Shown here piece by piece: positions 52,301 to 56,352 of a stretch of 64,000 nucleotides of DNA. This stretch comes from Paguma larvata. Lineage: Eukaryota; Chordata; Mammalia; Carnivora; Viverridae. Each line of letters opens with the position of its first letter. Position 1 is the stretch's first letter. The translations under genes and the position numbers were made by a program. The stretch spans positions 44,788,659-44,852,658 of the forward strand of contig CM057842.1 in NCBI GenBank assembly GCA_030068075.1, in the 5' to 3' direction. The notes under the pieces are model-generated. The model was given only the letters and a program-made list of their open reading frames with translations. It did not search any database and was not told where the DNA came from.

Positions 52301-52550
52301 ATGTCCCTTTTGAAGTTCTGTGTTTGATTTAGTGACGGTACACTATTTGTAGAAAGTGGGTTTCAGTATAAACCATAACCACAGAGGTAAATCTATGGTT
52401 CGGTATATGATCTGACGTACAGGAAGTGTCTGGGTCTAATGATGAAACTTTTTAACTTTCCAGATGACAGAACAAAGGAAGCAGAAACAAAGAATTGGTC
52501 TTCTAGGACATCCTCCTCATATGAATGTCAACCCACAGCAACCAGCATAA
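5380..52550 (+). CDS. ITPR1: Inositol 1,4,5-trisphosphate receptor type 1, C-terminal 488 residues (10 exons, 5'-partial)
   Basis: ITPR1 is a tetrameric ER-membrane Ca2+ release channel opened by IP3 and Ca2+. The coding exons are 5380-5502, 11336-11511, 15810-15974, 20586-20781, 22128-22220, 23384-23523, 24056-24221, 27146-27306, 44990-45151 and 52464-52550. Every junction keeps the frame and the total is 488 residues plus TAA at 52548-52550. The domain order is S1 to S6 membrane segments with the luminal loop, the pore with GGGVGD, a C2H2-like linker domain, a coiled coil and a short tail ending NPQQPA. That ending and the near-complete match to the remembered mammalian type 1 sequence separate it from ITPR2 and ITPR3. 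The N-terminal IP3-binding and regulatory region is upstream of the window, so no start codon is present here. No frameshift or premature stop was seen, and the gene looks intact. Confidence 0.97.
5770..5895 (-). repeat. MIR fragment, antisense
   Basis: The reverse MIR core is visible as gggaaactgttgtctcagag, then ccaaagctgcacagttagct and cggcagagccag. Confidence 0.6.
5950..6010 (+). repeat. Long pyrimidine tract
   Basis: The run is about 60 bp of T with interspersed C, ending in an 18-T run. It could be the decayed tail of a minus-strand retroposon, but no body is recognised beside it. Confidence 0.85.
7150..7260 (+). repeat. MIR fragment
   Basis: The order ggcctggctctgccactcat, cacgtgaccctgggcaggca and ccttcctta matches MIR in sense orientation. 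Confidence 0.6.
8040..8480. mobile_element. Ancient L1M-type 3' region relic
   Basis: Phrases such as catgtatccgttaacccagc, cccataaatatttcagtgtg and catattcatgtttctccaat match an old L1 3' region that is also seen in longer form at 25080-26600. It is heavily diverged and non-coding. Confidence 0.55.
8519..8747 (-). mobile_element. CAN-SINE, minus strand
   Basis: Read on the minus strand it has the gcctgggtggctcag-type head, tRNA boxes and CT-rich tail; on the + strand it starts with T-rich DNA and gtttatttatttttgagaga. The 11-bp repeat agatggtgatt at 8508-8518 and 8748-8758 is its target-site duplication. Confidence 0.9.
8954..9162 (+). mobile_element. CAN-SINE inside an L1 relic
   Basis: The head ccttggtggctcagttgg, core gtgctgacagctcagagc, CT-rich block and aaaataaataaatt tail are clear. 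The repeat ttttttaaag at 8944-8953 and 9163-9172 is consistent with target duplication at a T-rich site in an older L1. Confidence 0.9.
9273..9315 (+). repeat. GATA/ATAC tetranucleotide repeat
   Basis: A short tagatagata leads into about eight ATAC units inside an L1 relic. Confidence 0.9.
10005..10135 (+). repeat. MIR fragment
   Basis: The phrases tcaccttaggcaagacatgt, gactcagtttcctccagggt and ggatcacataaatgatgaat follow the MIR consensus order. Confidence 0.55.
10860..11230 (-). repeat. L2-like relic, antisense
   Basis: The order cctggatgcccagtgcttcc, caggtaactttacacccaga, gaaggcggtggggaagagtc and taagaaattcccaggtagaa resembles antisense L2 3' sequence. Confidence 0.45.
11336..11511 (+). 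CDS. ITPR1: ITPR1 exon: S2 region of the channel domain
   Basis: The acceptor is tctttccag at 11327-11335. The split Gly codon is completed by GA and followed by [17 protein letters not shown], the hydrophobic LAIVIALP, then [16 protein letters not shown] and FLLGAFN. These are the second membrane segment and the following hydrophobic helix. The exon is 176 nt and ends in phase 0 before a strong donor (gtaagt, 11512). An alternative open frame starting at 11247 runs across it and is not used. Confidence 0.96.
12005..12094 (+). repeat. 30-bp tandem repeat, three copies
   Basis: The units share ggaagt(a/g)ctccttcactgt and gggtgacctt, with starts 30 bp apart (the gga triplets end at 12010, 12040 and 12070). 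The copies differ at only a few positions; the third loses the ggtgacc end. Confidence 0.9.
12847..13073 (+). mobile_element. CAN-SINE, full length, 15-bp target duplication
   Basis: This is the best-preserved SINE in the window: aggcgcctgggtggctcag head, box B gagttcgagccccgc, CT-rich block and aaaataaataaaaacgtt tail. The repeat aagaaagggaaacag at 12832-12846 and 13074-13088 is perfect, suggesting a relatively young insertion. Confidence 0.93.
13090..13650. repeat. Possible L2-like relic
   Basis: The phrase gattcaagtgggagggactgg and neighbouring purine-rich DNA resemble antisense L2. Support is weak. Confidence 0.3.
14152..14200 (+). other. G-rich run, potential G-quadruplex
   Basis: Runs of 7, 5, 4, 7 and 4 G with 1-2 nt loops lie at 14152-14184, followed by ggg and gggg runs to 14200. 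The strand is the transcribed-RNA-like strand of ITPR1, so the structure could form in pre-mRNA as well as in DNA. Confidence 0.8.
15810..15974 (+). CDS. ITPR1: ITPR1 exon: S3 and S4 segments
   Basis: The acceptor tattctcag ends at 15809. The exon is 165 nt, exactly 55 codons in phase 0. It begins [18 protein letters not shown] (S3 region), passes through [12 protein letters not shown], and ends in the hydrophobic [19 protein letters not shown] (S4). The donor is a consensus gtgagt. The residues match the mammalian type 1 receptor as I remember it, with no gaps. Confidence 0.96.
16815..17005 (+). repeat. MIR element
   Basis: The order ggctggttacttaattgctt, tgtgcctcagtttccccata, cagggccgtcacagggatta and agaatagcactaccacacaa fits a nearly complete sense MIR. 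Confidence 0.65.
17580..17780 (-). repeat. MIR element, antisense
   Basis: The reverse MIR runs from catttactgaacattcactg through acagatggtgaaactgaggc and ttaggtgacttactgaaagt to tctgtcgaccgcccagtcag. Confidence 0.65.
18510..19000 (+). mobile_element. Degraded L1M 3' end
   Basis: Phrases such as tttgacccaacaatttcatt, aaaaagaaataagtggacaa, cgttatttctaatgacatgc and gttttctccattaaacagga follow the order of L1M 3' ends in sense orientation. Identity is low. Confidence 0.5.
19400..19540 (-). repeat. MIR fragment, antisense
   Basis: The core ttttacagatgaggaaactg aggtccagagaggttacaga is a clear antisense MIR signature. Confidence 0.65.
19950..20150 (-). repeat. MIR fragment, antisense, diverged
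   Basis: The phrases gcagatgagcaaatggaggc and tgagctaagatttgtatctc suggest a diverged antisense MIR. Confidence 0.45.
20586..20781 (+). CDS. ITPR1: ITPR1 exon: S4-S5 linker, S5 and start of luminal loop
   Basis: The acceptor is tttttaaag, ending at 20585. The exon opens with [20 protein letters not shown], the S4-S5 linker that couples cytosolic gating to the pore. It continues into S5 ([22 protein letters not shown]) and the luminal [16 protein letters not shown]. The Asn codon of the NET sequon is at 20763-20765; this is one of the two known N-glycosylation sites of the type 1 receptor. The exon ends in phase 1 and the donor is gtgagt. Confidence 0.96.
20782..22127 (+). other. ITPR1: ITPR1 intron between S5 and luminal-loop exons
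   Basis: The 1.35-kb intron contains a degraded L1M 3' end (about 21030-21560) with an internal A-run at 21276-21292. The stretch 21600-22127 looks unique. Confidence 0.8.
21030..21560 (+). mobile_element. Degraded L1M 3' end
   Basis: Phrases include atctacttctaggaattggg, actggaagcaacctaaatgt and gatgtggtgggaaagtacag, in the order expected for an old sense-strand L1 3' region. An A-run at 21276-21292 is internal. Confidence 0.45.
22128..22220 (+). CDS. ITPR1: ITPR1 exon: variable luminal loop with second glycosylation site
   Basis: The exon is 93 nt, phase 1 to phase 1, behind the strong pyrimidine acceptor ctctctcccag. The frame reads [19 protein letters not shown], then [12 protein letters not shown]. 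The NCS sequon Asn codon is at 22193-22195. This loop faces the ER lumen. It is the only part of the window's ITPR1 where I see several differences from the remembered human sequence (for example EAS for ETG, Y for F, T for S and K for R), as expected of the least constrained part of the channel domain. Confidence 0.95.
22221..23383 (+). other. ITPR1: ITPR1 intron within the luminal loop
   Basis: The 1.16-kb intron is largely an antisense L2-like relic (about 22410-22960). The remainder up to the acceptor is unremarkable. Confidence 0.8.
22410..22960 (-). repeat. L2-like relic, antisense
   Basis: It begins with tgattgattgattcagccac, then gggtgccctctgttgccaag and acacagtgttccaggtag-like phrases, and ends near gggagtgatatgatgagatt. 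The order fits antisense L2. The phrase ggcacccagc(c/t) recurs at 22508 and 22572. Confidence 0.55.
23384..23523 (+). CDS. ITPR1: ITPR1 exon: pore helix and selectivity filter
   Basis: The acceptor accacgttcatag ends at 23383. The frame reads [20 protein letters not shown], then [13 protein letters not shown], followed by GGGVGD at 23482-23499 and [14 protein letters not shown] is the Ca2+ selectivity filter, related to the GGGIGD motif of ryanodine receptors. The preceding hydrophobic segment is the pore helix. The exon ends in phase 0 and the donor is gtagct. A 160-codon antisense open frame overlapping this exon is chance. Confidence 0.97.
23524..24055 (+). other. ITPR1: Short ITPR1 intron between filter and S6 exons
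   Basis: At 532 bp this is the shortest intron in the window, separating the selectivity-filter exon from the S6 exon. It contains imperfect repeats of an 'agctcgatccggaagg'-like phrase near 23520-23600 and no transposon that I recognise. Confidence 0.8.
24056..24221 (+). CDS. ITPR1: ITPR1 exon: S6 pore-lining helix and first half of linker domain
   Basis: The acceptor ctctttttcag ends at 24055. The frame runs [13 protein letters not shown], then [18 protein letters not shown] (S6, which forms the gate), [20 protein letters not shown] and CFIC. The two cysteines at 24209-24211 and 24218-24220 are the first half of a C2H2-like zinc site that is completed in the next exon. The exon ends in phase 1 with a consensus gtgagt donor. 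Confidence 0.97.
24587..24622 (+). repeat. Perfect 18-bp tandem duplication
   Basis: The sequence tgaaagaatattcctctt occurs at 24587-24604 and again at 24605-24622 with no mismatch. Confidence 0.95.
24645..24865 (+). repeat. MIR element
   Basis: The order gagtcagacctggattctga, tgcattgctcatctgcgaaa, tgggtacaacaatatgtact and ctgcacatgacaggtgctcc matches sense MIR almost end to end. Confidence 0.65.
25080..26600. mobile_element. Long ancient L1M-type relic with internal CA repeat
   Basis: The region carries an ordered series of phrases from an old L1 3' region: atttcaatatatatttcctg, cagaccctattcagatttca, ttgcatcatttcaggaggca, actttgagaccacttgaatt, gccccagatttgtccagcga and tagtggagaatggtgtttag. 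At about 1.5 kb it is one of the longest repeat relics in the window. It is probably antisense, but I cannot be sure of the strand. Confidence 0.6.
25320..25354 (+). repeat. CA microsatellite, pure
   Basis: The run is about 17 uninterrupted AC units inside an L1 relic, a likely polymorphic marker. Confidence 0.95.
27146..27306 (+). CDS. ITPR1: ITPR1 exon: second half of the linker domain
   Basis: The acceptor is gtctctccttag, ending at 27145. The frame reads [20 protein letters not shown] and [18 protein letters not shown], then [16 protein letters not shown]. Histidines at 27193-27195 and 27208-27210 lie 17 and 22 residues after the second Cys of the preceding CFIC. This spacing is typical of the IP3R/RyR C2H2-like linker that joins the gate to the C-terminal domain. 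The donor is gtgagc at 27307. A GC-rich minisatellite begins about 35 bp past the donor, and the exon's frame stays open to a TGA at 27682-27684. Confidence 0.97.
27340..27640 (+). repeat. GC-rich 39-bp minisatellite next to an ITPR1 splice donor
   Basis: The unit has the core gcaggtctgtcctcgcggct followed by cgtggcctggtgctggccg. Unit starts (the gcag or its variant) fall at 27351, 27388, 27427, 27466, 27505, 27542, 27581 and 27627. Spacings are 37, 39, 39, 39, 37, 39 and 46. About seven copies are present with 5-25% divergence by eye. The array begins about 35 bp after the donor at 27307. Because most units are 39 bp, open frames pass through on both strands. Confidence 0.93.
27640..27860 (-). 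repeat. MIR element, antisense, adjoining the minisatellite
   Basis: The phrases ggtatcatccccattttaaa, ggaggaaccggtgaggctct and tcgcacacagccacctaact mark an antisense MIR starting at the end of the tandem array. Confidence 0.55.
28690..28855 (+). mobile_element. MER5-like hAT relic, diverged
   Basis: The phrases gcttctgaaacctcagtgta, catatacatcatctgggg and gattcaggacttgtggtggg resemble MER5-type elements in sense orientation. It is heavily diverged. Confidence 0.45.
29511..29531. other. Perfect 10-bp palindrome with 1-nt centre
   Basis: The arms ctgtcagcat and atgctgacag flank a single c. The arms contain everted TGCTGAC (MARE-type) half-sites. Confidence 0.9.
31010..31170 (+). repeat. MIR fragment
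   Basis: The phrases gagtttcgactcggctcctt, cctagccatgtagccccagg and acctgagttactgtctgtaa follow the MIR order. Confidence 0.5.
31983..32190 (-). mobile_element. CAN-SINE, minus strand
   Basis: The reverse complement carries the felid SINE head (gagccacccaggc on the + strand at the 3' side) and the gtttatttatttttgagag tail. A short repeat agcacac at 31976-31982 and 32193-32199 may be what remains of the target duplication. Confidence 0.88.
32880..33080 (-). repeat. MIR element, antisense
   Basis: The sequence tttgcacacatgatcccatt gaatccccattacag, then taccattttacagatgggaa actgaggcccag, is antisense MIR. The phrase gaggcccag is locally duplicated. Confidence 0.65.
33452..33486. other. Perfect 13-bp inverted repeat with 9-nt loop
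   Basis: The arms aatactacagggg (33452-33464) and cccctgtagtatt (33474-33486) are exact reverse complements, separated by gttgaaata. No repeat family is recognised around it. Confidence 0.92.
34038..34215 (+). mobile_element. Degraded, 5'-truncated CAN-SINE
   Basis: It begins inside the tRNA head (gaggctcagtcagttaagcg) and continues through gctgacagtgcagagcc, a TCTC block and aaagtaaataaacattt. No clear target duplication was seen. Confidence 0.8.
36010..36222. mobile_element. Tigger-like (Tc1/mariner) terminal relic
   Basis: The phrases attacagtatgtaatgcatac, ggtaaggcttctggtcagca, ttttgggggagtcagaaatt and the closing gttcaagggtcagccgta match one end of a Tigger-class DNA transposon. Only one end is present. 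Confidence 0.6.
37900..38010 (-). repeat. MIR-type fragment, antisense
   Basis: The phrases cacacccctttgaaccttac and acagtaactctgcggggtag resemble the antisense 3' half of MIR/MIR3. Confidence 0.4.
38280..38660. mobile_element. Probable L1M-type relic
   Basis: Phrases such as cctactattaacgtgtcgca, catgtatccaccactaagca and tgctccaccaattcatccct match a common old L1-derived repeat. The family is approximate. Confidence 0.45.
39408..39434 (+). repeat. CA microsatellite after a CT-rich tract
   Basis: About 13 CA units follow a CT-rich stretch at 39370-39407. Confidence 0.93.
39823..39844 (+). repeat. CA microsatellite
   Basis: About 11 CA units follow an alternating cgcgc phrase, a purine-pyrimidine run that could favour Z-DNA. 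Confidence 0.9.
41080..41170 (+). repeat. L2 3'-end fragment
   Basis: The phrases gcctgtcttgctcaccttca, ctcagcacaatgccaggcac and gttcagtaaacagttgtaag match the sense L2 3' end. Confidence 0.55.
41560..42170 (+). repeat. L2-like relic, sense
   Basis: The phrases ccagccccattgtgttgaga, tatgtccactctcattaaat, atgccaggagccctatctca and ctctatcctcagcaccatga follow sense L2 order over about 600 bp. Confidence 0.5.
43552..43760 (+). mobile_element. hAT-like DNA transposon relic
   Basis: The order gttggcaaactccagcttat, tgcaaataaagttttattag, aatacagctacactcattca and gacagagaccatatggtccg matches a common old mammalian MER-type DNA transposon. The family name is not assigned. Confidence 0.6.
43787..43823 (+). 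repeat. TG microsatellite
   Basis: The run is an interrupted GT/TG repeat of about 37 bp beside a hAT-like relic. Confidence 0.9.
44460..44695 (+). mobile_element. L1M 3'-end relic
   Basis: Sense L1 3'-end phrases close the element: gagattctgacggggaagct, ttccacaacactgtgaatgc, ccgaactgtacagctacaag and taaatggaaatttttatg. It ends about 300 bp before the coiled-coil exon. Confidence 0.5.
44990..45151 (+). CDS. ITPR1: ITPR1 exon: C-terminal coiled coil
   Basis: The exon is 162 nt, exactly 54 codons, behind the acceptor ggattctag. The frame reads [20 protein letters not shown], then [20 protein letters not shown] and [14 protein letters not shown]. The Leu/Met heptads form the C-terminal coiled coil that helps tetramer assembly and transmits gating signals. 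The donor is gtaaag. The exon is isolated, with a 17.7-kb intron before it and a 7.3-kb intron after it. Confidence 0.97.
45615..45740 (-). repeat. L2-type 3' end, antisense
   Basis: It reads tgattcattcattggccaaa, ccttactgagtggctcccac, attattctaggtgctgggga and ccttccctgctcccacagag. Confidence 0.55.
48218..48239 (+). repeat. T homopolymer
   Basis: A run of about 21 T has no SINE body next to it. Confidence 0.9.
48840..49160 (-). repeat. L2-like relic, antisense
   Basis: The phrases gctgccctaggttctggggt, tacaaagatgaataggacct and ctgtctagagtgggaaacaa, then aataagtcaaca, follow the antisense L2 3' end. Confidence 0.5.
49862..49888 (+). repeat. TAGG tetranucleotide repeat
   Basis: The run is about 6.5 perfect taggtagg-type units. 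Confidence 0.93.
49973..50187 (-). mobile_element. CAN-SINE, minus strand
   Basis: The element has a well-preserved felid SINE in reverse orientation (cgtttatttatttttgagag ... gccacccaggtgcc). The 8-bp repeat tgaccttg at 49965-49972 and 50188-50195 marks the target site. Confidence 0.9.
50545..50725 (-). mobile_element. MER5A-like hAT relic
   Basis: The phrases gtggtcccagaccagcagca, cagaaatgcaaattcatgca, actgaatcagaaactctgtt and ttaaagagccactgttc match MER5A read in reverse. Confidence 0.65.
51319..51336 (+). repeat. GT microsatellite
   Basis: The run is nine GT units. Confidence 0.9.
52464..52550 (+). CDS. ITPR1: ITPR1 terminal coding exon: cytosolic tail and stop
   Basis: After the acceptor taactttccag the frame reads [20 protein letters not shown] then NVNPQQPA and TAA at 52548-52550. 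The basic segment ends the coiled coil. The [14 protein letters not shown] tail is diagnostic of the type 1 receptor; the tail region is known to bind regulatory partners. The coding part is 28 codons plus stop and continues directly into the 3' UTR. Confidence 0.97.
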
Positions 52551-52668
52551 GCAAATGAAGTAAAGGAATCTTATTTACCTTTTTTAATGATCATTAGGGT
52601 GGGTATGGCTAATTAGTTCTGATTCACCCACAAAGATTACAATAATGCTTAGTATATTTGTAAATAAT

Positions 52669-52676
52669 CAGTTTTA
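52669..52676 (+). promoter_or_regulatory. Candidate Pumilio response element in the 3' UTR
   Basis: The sequence TGTAAATA is an exact match to the PUM1/PUM2 consensus UGUANAUA, 119 nt after the ITPR1 stop codon. Occupancy is inferred only. An 8-mer of this kind can occur by chance in AT-rich DNA. Confidence 0.35.
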
Positions 52677-52904
52677 TACTGTATGTATATGATTGCTACT
52701 CCTAAGGTTTGGATATATGTATTGTAATTAGAATTGTTGGCATGATGAAATTTCATTTGTGCCAAAAATATTAAAAATGCCTTTTTTGGAAGGACTAAAG
52801 AAAGCACCTGATTTGCACTTGAACCAGATTATAGATTTAAACTATATGACATGTATTTTGTATTTAAAACTAGAATAGCCAGTATTTATGTTTTTTATAA
52901 AACT

Positions 52905-52912
52905 GTGCAATA
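52905..52912 (+). promoter_or_regulatory. Candidate miR-25/32/92/363 8-mer target site
   Basis: GTGCAATA pairs with positions 2-8 of the miR-25/92 seed family and has the A opposite position 1. It lies 17 nt upstream of the first AATAAA, so it would be present even in the shortest 3' UTR form. Targeting is inferred from the seed match alone. Confidence 0.35.
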
Positions 52913-52928
52913 CGAATTATGCAATCAC

Positions 52929-52934
52929 AATAAA
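52929..52934 (+). terminator. Proximal polyadenylation signal of ITPR1
   Basis: A canonical AATAAA lies 379 nt after the stop codon. A second AATAAA at 52999-53004 and a GT-containing stretch (ctggtgtgtt) follow within 60 nt. This could support a short 3' UTR isoform. Confidence 0.45.
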
Positions 52935-53319
52935 TTTGTAACTCCTGAGTGTCCTAAAGGGAGTGCACATCTTTGAAGCTGGTGTGTTAATACTATGTAA
53001 TAAATGGTTAAATATCAAATGATGCTGCTGCCAAAATCATATTAATAGTGAGTTTCAGGCCCCTGGGCATTCTGTGCCATGTAATTATCCTGTGGTGATA
53101 CTGTTTCTCGTTGCTCGTGGCATTAGTGCCTCTAATAGTGACAGTGCTCCAAGTCAGCCTTCATTTTAAGAAAAGCAACTTTAGTTTCAAAGATAATTTT
53201 AAGCTTCTGAATTGATCATTTAAACTATTTCTTTAAATAAGAGAGCTAAATTAGAAGCTCAGACTTTAGCTTGTGAAGTTAATGAATTTTTTAAAGGGAA
53301 CTTTTTATGCAACGTTTGG

Positions 53320-53325
53320 AATAAA
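53320..53325 (+). terminator. Intermediate AATAAA hexamer in ITPR1 3' UTR
   Basis: A canonical AATAAA sits 770 nt after the stop. Downstream sequence is not notably GT-rich, so use is uncertain. Confidence 0.3.
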
Positions 53326-53760
53326 TGCACCCTGCGGGCCGATCAGTGTCCTCTCCTAGGTGAATTCTGGTGTCACATTATAAAGAAATGATTGATGGTG
53401 TCCAGATTATCTAGTCCAAACAGTAGAGTTGATTTTTTTCTTCATCTGAACATGCTACAGTAGCTAAGAAGTATTAAACTATATACATCCGTATAAAGAT
53501 GAAATATGATCTATCCCATTAGAACTCATAGTTGAACACTGACATGTTATTCTTGTGAAAGAGCCACGTTTTGGTTTTATTTCTTTGTCACATGATTTCT
53601 TTCCTTGATGGATGCAAAGTATGAAAGGAAACTTTTATATCTGTTGCCTAGTTTTGTACATGGAGCTCATTTTACAAGAGAATCTCTCTGCAAAAAAAGT
53701 TTAAAAATGTACTGAAAGCAGAGTTCTGAAATGAGTCAAGTTTGTAAATGCATATATAAA

Positions 53761-53766
53761 AATAAA
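53761..53766 (+). terminator. Distal polyadenylation signal of ITPR1
   Basis: AATAAA is followed 30-70 nt later by T/GT-rich sequence (tttcattttggcatttcttgtg). It gives a 3' UTR of about 1.2 kb, consistent with the remembered length in other mammals. It is the best candidate for the main mRNA 3' end. Confidence 0.6.
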
Positions 53767-56025
53767 TATTTAACGATGCAGAATACTATACAGTGGCAGA
53801 CTGATGGCTTTCATTTTGGCATTTCTTGTGTCTTAATAGCTATTCCAATTACATATTTTCTTTGGGACCAATTTAAAGTACAACTGGTTCGGTCACCAGA
53901 TTAATTCAGAAGATGCTTACCTTACTAGTGAGCACTCTGAGGAGCTCTACTGGAACACACAGCAAGGATGCTTACTACGATGTTCGTTCATTCTTCCAGA
54001 TGAGTGACGGCCAGCCGAGCTGTCACAAGCACCATGGCACCCCGTGGTCAAGTCAGGAGTATGCCCTGCTGAGGCCCCCGCCTCCTGAGCTTTCCCAGGA
54101 GTGGGGGCGGGAGGGCTTTAACTTGGTGTCTGCAGTAAAACAGTTGCAGTGGCTTCCATTCATGTCCGGTGGTCGGAGTCCTTCAGACAAAAATGTTTCA
54201 CAAAGCTAACTCATCTATCCAAAGGTGGTAAAACTTGTTCCCTCCTCAAAGCATTGCCTGCCCAGGTTGCCCTTTTAACAGATTGTTCTCTATGCTTTGG
54301 TAAATAAGAATAATTACCACCCAATGTTGGGAACTAGGTCAGGATTAAAATCCACGTTAAATTATTAGTTTCATAACCAATGCTTCCACTTTATAAATTT
54401 GATAACTTAAAAAAAAAGTGAATAATTTTCCAGTCAGTGCAGGGTATGTCCACAAAACTTTTCCATAATACGGCAGGCCCAAGAAAGATGCACACTTGAA
54501 TCCGTAAACCAAACAGCAATCTGCGCTGAGCCCCACCACGTGCGCTGCAGCCAGCAAGGACTTGCTCTTCCTCGGGTTTCCCTTTGATCTGTCACGCTGC
54601 CCAGCACAACGCGGCAGTGCGTGTGGTTCGTCTCCCTGGTCCCATCCAGTTCATCGGAAAGCTCTGCATTGACATGTCCAGGTTGCAGCTTTTACAGGTT
54701 TGTCATGTTTCATATGAATCCTGTCACTTAAGATATAAATCTTCATTCAACTTGCCAGCTTCAGCAGAAAATAAATGAAATTGGAATGCCACTCCACCCT
54801 CTATGTGGTAGATCCTACCCTTGGAGTCTGGGCGTGAACACAAAGCTAGTATAATTGAAACCTAAACTTACATGGCCTTTGATATGTAATTGGGATTTCG
54901 CCTTCCTCCAGACGTTGCTTTTTCAACACTTCTATTTCAAGGATGGAGGTCCAAGTCACCTTCAAAGCTGCCTCGTGTTATCGGGCTGAGTAACAAATGT
55001 GGTAACACAGTGCTAAAATACAAGAAAGTTTTTTTGGCTTTATTTGTCAAAGTTTGCTATAGCACTAATCCAAATTTCAAGATTTTGTCAATTTTCTTAA
55101 CTAAACCATTTGTTAAGTCAAAGGGTCTGAGAAATTCCATTACACTTTTCTAACATTTACAACATCTTGACCTTTGCTGCTCCTGGAAGTATAAAACCGT
55201 GGTGATAAACCTTCTTTCCCCTACAAATCAAGAGTCTACTCTTTGCTGGGTCCTAAAGCTTTAAACGATATTCTATCCCATAAAATTTTTCCTACAACTC
55301 TGTTCTAGTCACCCCACACATGTACAAAATGCAGCTTCTTTTATTTCCTTCTTTAAAAATTTTATTCAACTTAATTAGTTTCCAAGTTCATGATCCTTAT
55401 TCATTGTTCTTCACTAAGCCAACTTTTTTATTTGGTGGTAATTTCAGAAAACGGATTCCTTGAGTTGGATCTTGTAAAAACTGTTCTTTTAATCCTGTTT
55501 AAATATTTCCTAACATGAGTTATAAAGCAAGCATGCTTTATTTCTGGAAGCTAACCAGAAACACAGTCTATGCAGTGGGACAAACTAAACAAAGCTTTAC
55601 TTATGTGCTGGTGGGAAATCATCAAGATCTTCACAGTAAACTAAGGAATTAACCTGTTTAAAACTCAATTTCAGATTTCTCTATCCTCCTACTGAGCATG
55701 ATCATGCATTAATGAGAAAGAGCCTGCAAGTTTCTCACAGTTACTTTAAGGCTGACTTCTGGGCTGCATAGATGGAAATTTACTCCTTCAAAACTACTGG
55801 ACACAAAAGGGACAGAACTACATACTCCTAAAAGTAGAGTTGGTTTTTAGCTAACATCATGTTTTTACAGATTCTAAAAAATAATGTGCTTGATAGAAGA
55901 TGTAAATTTTATGGCAATAATAGTCATCTTTACATAACACAGGATATAACGAAGGGCTCCTGAGATATCTACCAAACCATACAGCAGGAGTGATACTTTA
56001 ACTATAAAGATAAGAAACTGAAACT

Positions 56026-56130
56026 TAGAGGGGCGCCTGGCTGGCTCAAGTGGTAGAGGATGCAACTCGATTTCAGGGTCATGAGTTCAAGCCCCATGTT
56101 GGGCACAGAGATTACTTTAAAAAAAAAAAA
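56026..56130 (+). mobile_element. First unit of a SINE dimer (short CAN-SINE form)
   Basis: The head ggggcgcctggctggctcaa, box B gagttcaagccccatg and an A-run ending near 56134 define a short SINE like the one at 41-164. It is immediately followed by a second, longer SINE in the same orientation. No target duplication separates the two. Confidence 0.85.
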
Positions 56131-56134
56131 AAAA

Positions 56135-56352
56135 GGAGGGGCTCAGTCAGTTGAGCGTCCAACTTCAGCTCAGGTCATGATCTCGCGGTCTATGAGTTTG
56201 AGCCCCGCGTTGGGATCTGTGCTGACAGCTCAGAGCCTGGAGCCTGCTTCGGATTCTGTGTCTGACTCTCTGCCCCGCCCCCATTAGTGCTCTGTCTCTC
56301 CTGCTTTCAAAAAAAAATAATAATAAATAACATTGAAAAAAAAAAAAAAAAG
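56135..56352 (+). mobile_element. Second unit of a SINE dimer (long felid form)
   Basis: The unit starts in the A-run of the first and lacks the first bases of the head (aggggctcagtcagttgagc). It then has the gctgacagctcagagcctgg core, a CT-rich block and a long A-tail. A direct repeat gaaactga(a/g)actt at 56013-56025 and 56353-56365 flanks the whole dimer. Confidence 0.85.

Larger units (their letters stand above)
45152..52463 (+). other. ITPR1: Last ITPR1 intron
   Basis: The 7.3-kb intron contains an L2-like (-) start at 45615-45740, a T-run at 48218-48239, an L2-like (-) relic (48840-49160), a GGTA tetranucleotide repeat (49862-49888), a SINE (49973-50187), a MER5A-like relic (50545-50725) and a GT repeat (51319-51336). 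The AT-rich blocks 46900-48200 and 51540-52463 carry no repeat that I recognise. Confidence 0.78.
52551..53785 (+). other. ITPR1: ITPR1 3' untranslated region (end inferred)
   Basis: About 1.2 kb of AT-rich, repeat-free sequence follows the stop codon. Four AATAAA hexamers are visible, and the last (53761-53766) is followed by GT/T-rich DNA. Ending there gives a 3' UTR of the length I remember for mammalian ITPR1 mRNAs. The exact cleavage position is inferred. No recognisable SINE, LINE or LTR interrupts this stretch, unlike the flanking DNA, which suggests constraint. Confidence 0.7.

Noticed and set aside
53786..56000. Start of the next gene downstream (BHLHE40 in human)
   Set aside because: There is no CpG island, bHLH coding signal or splice-supported exon. 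The human gap to that gene is larger than this window.
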